DNA of 9,800 bases. Origin: Pseudomonadales bacterium (lineage in GTDB: Bacteria > Pseudomonadota > Gammaproteobacteria > Pseudomonadales > IMCC2047). Both the position numbers and the translations under genes were made by a program. This document shows, one piece after another, positions 6,228 to 9,800 of this stretch. Position 1 is the first letter of the stretch. Each line of letters starts with the position of its first letter. Location: assembly GCA_021736745.1 (NCBI GenBank), contig JAIPFG010000095.1, positions 1 through 9,800 of the forward strand. Reading direction: 5' to 3'. The notes beneath the pieces were generated by a model. That model was not told the origin of the DNA. It was given only the letters and a program-made list of their open reading frames with translations, and did no database searches.

Positions 6228-6776
6228 CTAAATATCTCTTGTAAGATCACCCCAGGCCGCACGCAAATAGATCACCATTGACCACAGTGTTAACACCACT
6301 GCAACATAAAGCAATGCTAATCCTAACTGAGAAACTAATGAGTTTGGCTCATCAACTAAAAGCACAATAATGGCTATCATTTGCAATGTGGTTTTTAGTT
6401 TCCCGATCACCGAGACGGCAACGCTTGTCCGCTTACCTAGTTCCGCCATCCATTCACGCAATGCAGATATCACAATTTCGCGGCCAATAATCACCATTGC
6501 CGGGATTGTTAACCAAATCGACGCATGTTCTTCAATGAGGAGAATTAGTGCCACAGCTACAATAAGCTTATCCGCCACCGGATCAAAAAAAGCCCCGAAC
6601 TGTGTATGTTGATCCCATTTTCGGGCTAGATAGCCGTCCAGCCAATCAGAAATACTGGCAACGATAAAGATTGCAGCGCCAGCCAAGTGCCGCCACTCAA
6701 AAGGCAAATAAAACACCAACACCAAAATGGGAATCAAAATAACCCTGATGCTGGTGATAATATTGGGGATACTCAT
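6228..6776 (-). CDS. pgsA: CDP-diacylglycerol-glycerol-3-phosphate 3-phosphatidyltransferase
   Basis: PgsA is an inner-membrane enzyme that joins CDP-diacylglycerol and glycerol 3-phosphate to phosphatidylglycerophosphate, the committed step toward phosphatidylglycerol and cardiolipin. The CDP-alcohol phosphotransferase signature is complete: D44-x2-D47-G-x2-A51-R52-x8-G61-x3-D65-x3-D69, inside SDWLDGYLARKW and GAFFDPVADK. Several hydrophobic helices surround it, and ISALREWMAELGKR is nearly the E. coli sequence. From the ATG at 6776 it is 182 residues, the usual length, and begins MSIPNIITSIRVILIPIL like its relatives. The frame extends to a TTG at 6818, but those 14 extra residues do not look like PgsA and overlap a hairpin, so I reject that start. 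No strong Shine-Dalgarno is visible. It follows uvrC by 84 bp as the last gene of the gacA-uvrC-pgsA cluster. Confidence 0.96.
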   Translation of the reverse strand: MSIPNIITSIRVILIPILVLVFYLPFEWRHLAGAAIFIVASISDWLDGYLARKWDQHTQFGAFFDPVADKLIVAVALILLIEEHASIWLTIPAMVIIGREIVISALREWMAELGKRTSVAVSVIGKLKTTLQMIAIIVLLVDEPNSLVSQLGLALLYVAVVLTLWSMVIYLRAAWGDLTRDI

Positions 6777-6806
6777 ACAGTCTGGACCGGTAAAAAATGC
6801 ACCATG

Positions 6807-6825
6807 ATACTGGATCAACCAGTAT
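6807..6825. repeat. Perfect 7-bp inverted repeat between uvrC and pgsA
   Basis: ATACTGG (6807-6813) and CCAGTAT (6819-6825) form a perfect stem with a five-base loop. In the mRNA it lies about 30 nt upstream of the pgsA start codon and 35 nt after the uvrC stop. There is no T-run, so it is not a standard terminator. It also overlaps TATACT (6821-6826, minus strand), a possible -10 box without a recognisable -35. It could be an RNA-processing site, an operator or a leader structure for pgsA. Confidence 0.5.
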
Positions 6826-6860
6826 AATTCGAGCCTTTAGCCGTTGACTTGACCTGTATT

Positions 6861-8687
6861 CTATTCATTATGCAAACTCGCGTATATTTCTGTCGCCATC
6901 GATGGGCTGATGGAGGGGACCCGTGCAATTTCTTCCGGGCTGGCGCGCATAATTTCCTGCAAACCACCAAAAAAACGCAACAACTCGCGCCGTCTTTTTG
7001 TACCAACACCCGGTATTTGTTCCAGCACTGAGGTAGACCGCTTTTTCCCGCGACTCTGACGATGGCCACTTATCGCAAATCGATGAGCTTCATCCCGGAT
7101 ATGCTGTATCAGATGCAGTGCGGCAGAATCATTAGGCAAAACAATTTCCCCACTACGACCCGCAACAAACAAAGACTCTAATCCAGCCTTACGGGTTGAC
7201 CCTTTGGCTACCCCAATCAAAATAACGCCATCAATATCCAAGCTTAGCAAAACATCTTCGGCCATCCGTAACTGTCCCTTACCCCCGTCAATCAATAGAA
7301 CATCGGGTAGCTGCGCCTCACCTTTTTTTAACCGTTCGTAACGACGTCCTATTGCTTGAGTCATCGCCGCGTAGTCATCTCCTGGCTTGATATTCTGAAT
7401 ATTAAATCGTCTGTAATCGCTATTGAGCGGCCCATTCGCATCAAAAACTACACAGGATGCAACAGTCGACTCCCCTGACGTATGACTGATATCAAAACAT
7501 TCCAACCTGCGCGGCAAAAAGTCTAGCCCCAATGCTTCTTGCAAGGCCAACAGCCGTCCATGATAGTCAAGTTTTCCTGCATGATGTCCCAATAGGTTCT
7601 GATCTGCATTGGCAATGGCTAGTTTCAGCCAATGCGCACGCTCTCCCCGCACATTTTGGGTTACTTTAACCTTCTGTCCCGAAGTTATTGTTAGCGCCTC
7701 AACTATTACTTCCTGCTGATCGAGGGGAACATTCGTAATAATTTCCTTTGGTATTTGATGAGAAGAACCCTCCGTGAGATAAAACTGCGGGATAAACCCC
7801 GAGAGCAACTCCTCCGGTGAGGCCAGCATACTGACCTTTGGGTAATAGGTTCTGCTACCCAAGACTCTTCCGTCTCGGACAAACAACACTTGGACACAAA
7901 ACCCAATCGGTTTCACTAATCCTGCAATAACATCAACATCGCCAACTTTTCCCGTAATATGCTGCTGTTCCTGTATACGACGCAAATGCACTAACTGATC
8001 ACGAAGTTCCGCTGCCCGCTCAAACGCAAGCCGCTCTGAGGCACGATCCATTTCATTCTGTAATTCATGAATAATTTCATCACTTTTCCCTTCCAAAAAC
8101 ATTTGCGTGTGGCGAACATCCTCGGCATAGTCTTGTTCGGAAATTAACTGAACGCAGGGTGCCGTACAACGCTGAATTTGGTGTTGTAAACAAGGACGAG
8201 TACGGTTACGAAAATAACTATCATCGCATTGGCGAACACGAAAAGATTTTTGAAGAAGGTTGAGCGTCTGCCGAACCGCCAACCCACTTGGAAATGGTCC
8301 GTAATAACTCACTGTTCTTTTTCTGGCGCCTCGATGCATGCCCAAGGCAGGATAAGTGTCAGAGGTAGTCAAAAAAATAAAAGGGTAGGATTTGTCATCG
8401 CGTAATAGAATATTGTATGGCGGCTTTTGACTTTTGATCAGGTTTTGTTCGAGTAATAAAGCTTCAGTTTCACTTGTGGTTATGGTGACCTGTATATCAG
8501 ACACCTTTTGCATCAAGGAAACATTTTTAATACTCAGAGACCCTGCGCGGAAATAGCTGGCAACTCGACTTCGTAAGCTTTTTGCTTTACCAACATAAAG
8601 CACTCGACCGTTATCATCCAGCATCTGATAAACGCCCGGGCGTTGCTTCAGTCCTGATAAAAATTTTTTATGGTTAAATTCAGACAA
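6861..8687 (-). CDS. uvrC: UvrABC excinuclease subunit C
   Basis: UvrC is the nuclease of nucleotide excision repair: recruited by UvrB at a lesion, it cuts the damaged strand on both sides. At 608 residues it has the normal full length. The GIY-YIG nuclease domain for the 3' cut is at about 15-95 (GVYQMLD at 18-24, VLYVGKAKSLRSR at 29-41, ETEALLLEQNLIK at 73-85). A UVR motif for UvrB contact is at about 196-240, the RNase H-like nuclease for the 5' cut includes Asp399 in ECFDISHTSGES, and the C-terminal helix-hairpin-helix pair starts near 552 (IPGVGTKRRRELL). In the second hairpin the usual glycine is serine (VPSISPS). The start is TTG at 8687: no in-frame ATG precedes it and SEFNHKKFLSGLKQRPGVY aligns with known N-termini. 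The Shine-Dalgarno is weak. It begins 59 bp after gacA on the same strand and is probably expressed with it. Confidence 0.97.
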   Translation of the reverse strand: MSEFNHKKFLSGLKQRPGVYQMLDDNGRVLYVGKAKSLRSRVASYFRAGSLSIKNVSLMQKVSDIQVTITTSETEALLLEQNLIKSQKPPYNILLRDDKSYPFIFLTTSDTYPALGMHRGARKRTVSYYGPFPSGLAVRQTLNLLQKSFRVRQCDDSYFRNRTRPCLQHQIQRCTAPCVQLISEQDYAEDVRHTQMFLEGKSDEIIHELQNEMDRASERLAFERAAELRDQLVHLRRIQEQQHITGKVGDVDVIAGLVKPIGFCVQVLFVRDGRVLGSRTYYPKVSMLASPEELLSGFIPQFYLTEGSSHQIPKEIITNVPLDQQEVIVEALTITSGQKVKVTQNVRGERAHWLKLAIANADQNLLGHHAGKLDYHGRLLALQEALGLDFLPRRLECFDISHTSGESTVASCVVFDANGPLNSDYRRFNIQNIKPGDDYAAMTQAIGRRYERLKKGEAQLPDVLLIDGGKGQLRMAEDVLLSLDIDGVILIGVAKGSTRKAGLESLFVAGRSGEIVLPNDSAALHLIQHIRDEAHRFAISGHRQSRGKKRSTSVLEQIPGVGTKRRRELLRFFGGLQEIMRASPEEIARVPSISPSMATEIYASLHNE

Positions 8688-8746
8688 AACACATATCGCC
8701 AGGCAAAGCAGTCAACGCCAAACATTTTTCCCATTTCTTGGCTATT

Positions 8747-9415
8747 TCAAAGAGATGTGCGAATAGCTTCAGTATCCGAAGTATCCAACAGGCCATAGCG
8801 TACGGCCATCAACACCAATTCCACATCGCTATTAAGACCCAGTTTATTAAAAATTCGATAGCGATAGGTATTGACTGTTTTAGGGCTCAAACAGAGGTTT
8901 TCGGCAATTTCGTTCACTTTGTTGCAGTTGACGATCATCATCGTAATCTGCAGTTCTCTTTCCGATAACTGGTCAAACGGGAGTTTATTAGACTTTTTGC
9001 CAAATGATTTTAATGCTAATTTTTGTGCTATTTCAGGGCTAATATAACGTTTCCCTGAATGTACATGACTAATAGCCTTAGCCATTTCTTCAACATCAGT
9101 ACCTTTTGTAAGATATCCAGACGCTCCGGCATTCAATAGTCTTGAGGGATAAACCTCATCGTCACAGGCGGTCACTGCGATAACTTTAATATCCGGATCA
9201 AAATGATGAATCCGTCGTGTTGCCTCAAGACCACCCATGCCAGGCATCAGCACATCCATAAGAACCACCTGGGGTTTCAACTCACGGACAAGTCGAACAG
9301 CTTCCTCGCCACTGGCCGCTTCACCAACTACGCAAATACCCGGCATGTCAGCCAAAATCCGCATTAACCCGTGACGGACCAGATCATGGTCATCAACGAC
9401 AAGTAGGTTAATCAT
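8747..9415 (-). CDS. gacA: GacA/UvrY-type response regulator
   Basis: This 222-residue cytoplasmic regulator has a receiver domain (1-120) with the acidic pair D8-D9, phosphate-accepting Asp54 in VVLMDVLMPGMGG, Thr82 and Lys104, followed by a LuxR/NarL-type helix-turn-helix (from about 149: LSERELQ, then EIAENLCLSPKTVNTYRYRIFNKLG). In the GacS/GacA (BarA/UvrY) system the phosphorylated protein activates small RNAs that sequester RsmA/CsrA, controlling secondary metabolism, biofilm and motility. The assignment rests on the sequence, which follows GacA closely, and on its position directly before uvrC, a hallmark arrangement in gammaproteobacteria. The start is the ATG at 9415 with GGGAG eight bases upstream. 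The sensor kinase is not in this window, and no Rsm-type small RNA was found here. Confidence 0.95.
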   Translation of the reverse strand: MINLLVVDDHDLVRHGLMRILADMPGICVVGEAASGEEAVRLVRELKPQVVLMDVLMPGMGGLEATRRIHHFDPDIKVIAVTACDDEVYPSRLLNAGASGYLTKGTDVEEMAKAISHVHSGKRYISPEIAQKLALKSFGKKSNKLPFDQLSERELQITMMIVNCNKVNEIAENLCLSPKTVNTYRYRIFNKLGLNSDVELVLMAVRYGLLDTSDTEAIRTSL

Positions 9416-9423
9416 TCAAGCAA

Positions 9424-9428
9424 CTCCC
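9424..9428 (-). promoter_or_regulatory. Shine-Dalgarno of gacA
   Basis: GGGAG on the minus strand lies eight bases before the ATG at 9415 and supports that start. It sits in the 39-bp gap after the CBS-domain gene. Confidence 0.6.
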
Positions 9429-9454
9429 AGCAGCCCACAATCCATTGATCACAA

Positions 9455-9800
9455 TTATCCATGGCTTGGATGTTGTGCAATCTCCAAAACCGCCCTTAGA
9501 ATATCTCGCTGGCTTATTTGGCCCACCAACCTTCCATCATCTATTACGGGAAAACGGCGCTTTCTTTTTTTATTAAAATCGACCGCAATATCAATAATAT
9601 CTTCATCGGGGCCGATGGTTTCCACTTCAGTACTCATATATTCCGACACCTTTCCGCCTGCTTCCTCGTAATAAATATTTTTGATAATGGCGTTCAGGCA
9701 ATCGCCTTCTGATAAAACACCGACAAGATGCCCATTTTCATCGATCACTGGCGCACCGGAAATACGGTTTTTTTGTAGCAGGGAAACCGCTTCAAACAAC
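9455..9800 (-). CDS. CBS-domain protein, 5' end missing
   Basis: The frame is open to the right window edge, so the N-terminus is missing; a TTG at 9799 is most likely internal, because the text starts in the middle of a CBS repeat (LFEAVSLLQKNRISGAPVID, then G-x-L-V-G-V-L-S-E-G-D). The second CBS repeat is complete: YMSTEVETIGPDEDI, a helix ending in KKRKRRFPVIDDGRLVGQIS, then QRDILRAVLEI. A tandem CBS pair (Bateman module) typically binds adenine nucleotides such as AMP, ATP or NAD and senses energy state. No other domain is visible, so this is probably a small stand-alone CBS protein. It ends 39 bp before gacA on the same strand and may share its transcript. The actual ligand and partner are unknown. 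Confidence 0.88.
   Translation of the reverse strand, partial: LFEAVSLLQKNRISGAPVIDENGHLVGVLSEGDCLNAIIKNIYYEEAGGKVSEYMSTEVETIGPDEDIIDIAVDFNKKRKRRFPVIDDGRLVGQISQRDILRAVLEIAQHPSHG

Noticed and set aside
6777..6818. Upstream TTG start for pgsA adding 14 residues
   Set aside because: The extra residues do not match PgsA N-termini, the TTG falls in a hairpin loop, and the ATG at 6776 gives the usual 182 residues.
6815..7069. Minus-strand frame of 84 codons across the uvrC 3' end and the uvrC-pgsA gap
   Set aside because: It overlaps the conserved helix-hairpin-helix region of uvrC in another frame, and its translation has no recognisable features.

Overview
The window looks like an ordinary chromosomal segment from a moderate-G+C gammaproteobacterium, probably of the Pseudomonas/Oceanospirillales/Marinobacter/Cellvibrio kind. 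The evidence is the same-strand order response regulator (GacA/UvrY type) - uvrC - pgsA, a long beta-ketoacyl synthase very like Pseudomonas FabY, and a YheU/UPF0270 protein. The species cannot be named from this alone. I see no insertion sequence, prophage gene, CRISPR array, tRNA or rRNA.

Left part (1-2779): three leftward genes encode a soluble-domain lytic-transglycosylase-like lipoprotein, a YheU protein, and an EamA/DMT permease that runs off the left edge. An AT-rich non-coding stretch of about 500 bp (1665-2166) follows, with several dyads and hairpins. It separates these genes from a rightward gene for a small secreted DUF3806-like protein.

Middle part (2780-6227): a 636-residue FabY-like condensing enzyme is read leftward from a TTG start with a strong Shine-Dalgarno. 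It is divergent from a GlxA-type AraC regulator (DJ-1/PfpI domain plus AraC helix-turn-helix). The two share a roughly 150-bp control region, which makes the regulator a candidate controller of fabY. After the regulator comes an unrecognised 86-residue single-span membrane protein with four cysteines in its presumed periplasmic tail.

Right part (6228-9800): the leftward cluster reads, in transcription order, CBS-domain protein (cut by the right edge) - gacA/uvrY - uvrC - pgsA. It combines a global two-component regulator, the nucleotide excision repair nuclease and phosphatidylglycerophosphate synthase, an arrangement conserved in many gammaproteobacteria. uvrC starts with TTG. A perfect 7-bp hairpin lies between uvrC and pgsA.

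Nothing here looks like a clearly new system. The items most worth a second look are the fabY/AraC divergent pair, the small cysteine-bearing membrane protein, and the structured intergenic DNA at 1743-2166 and 6807-6825.
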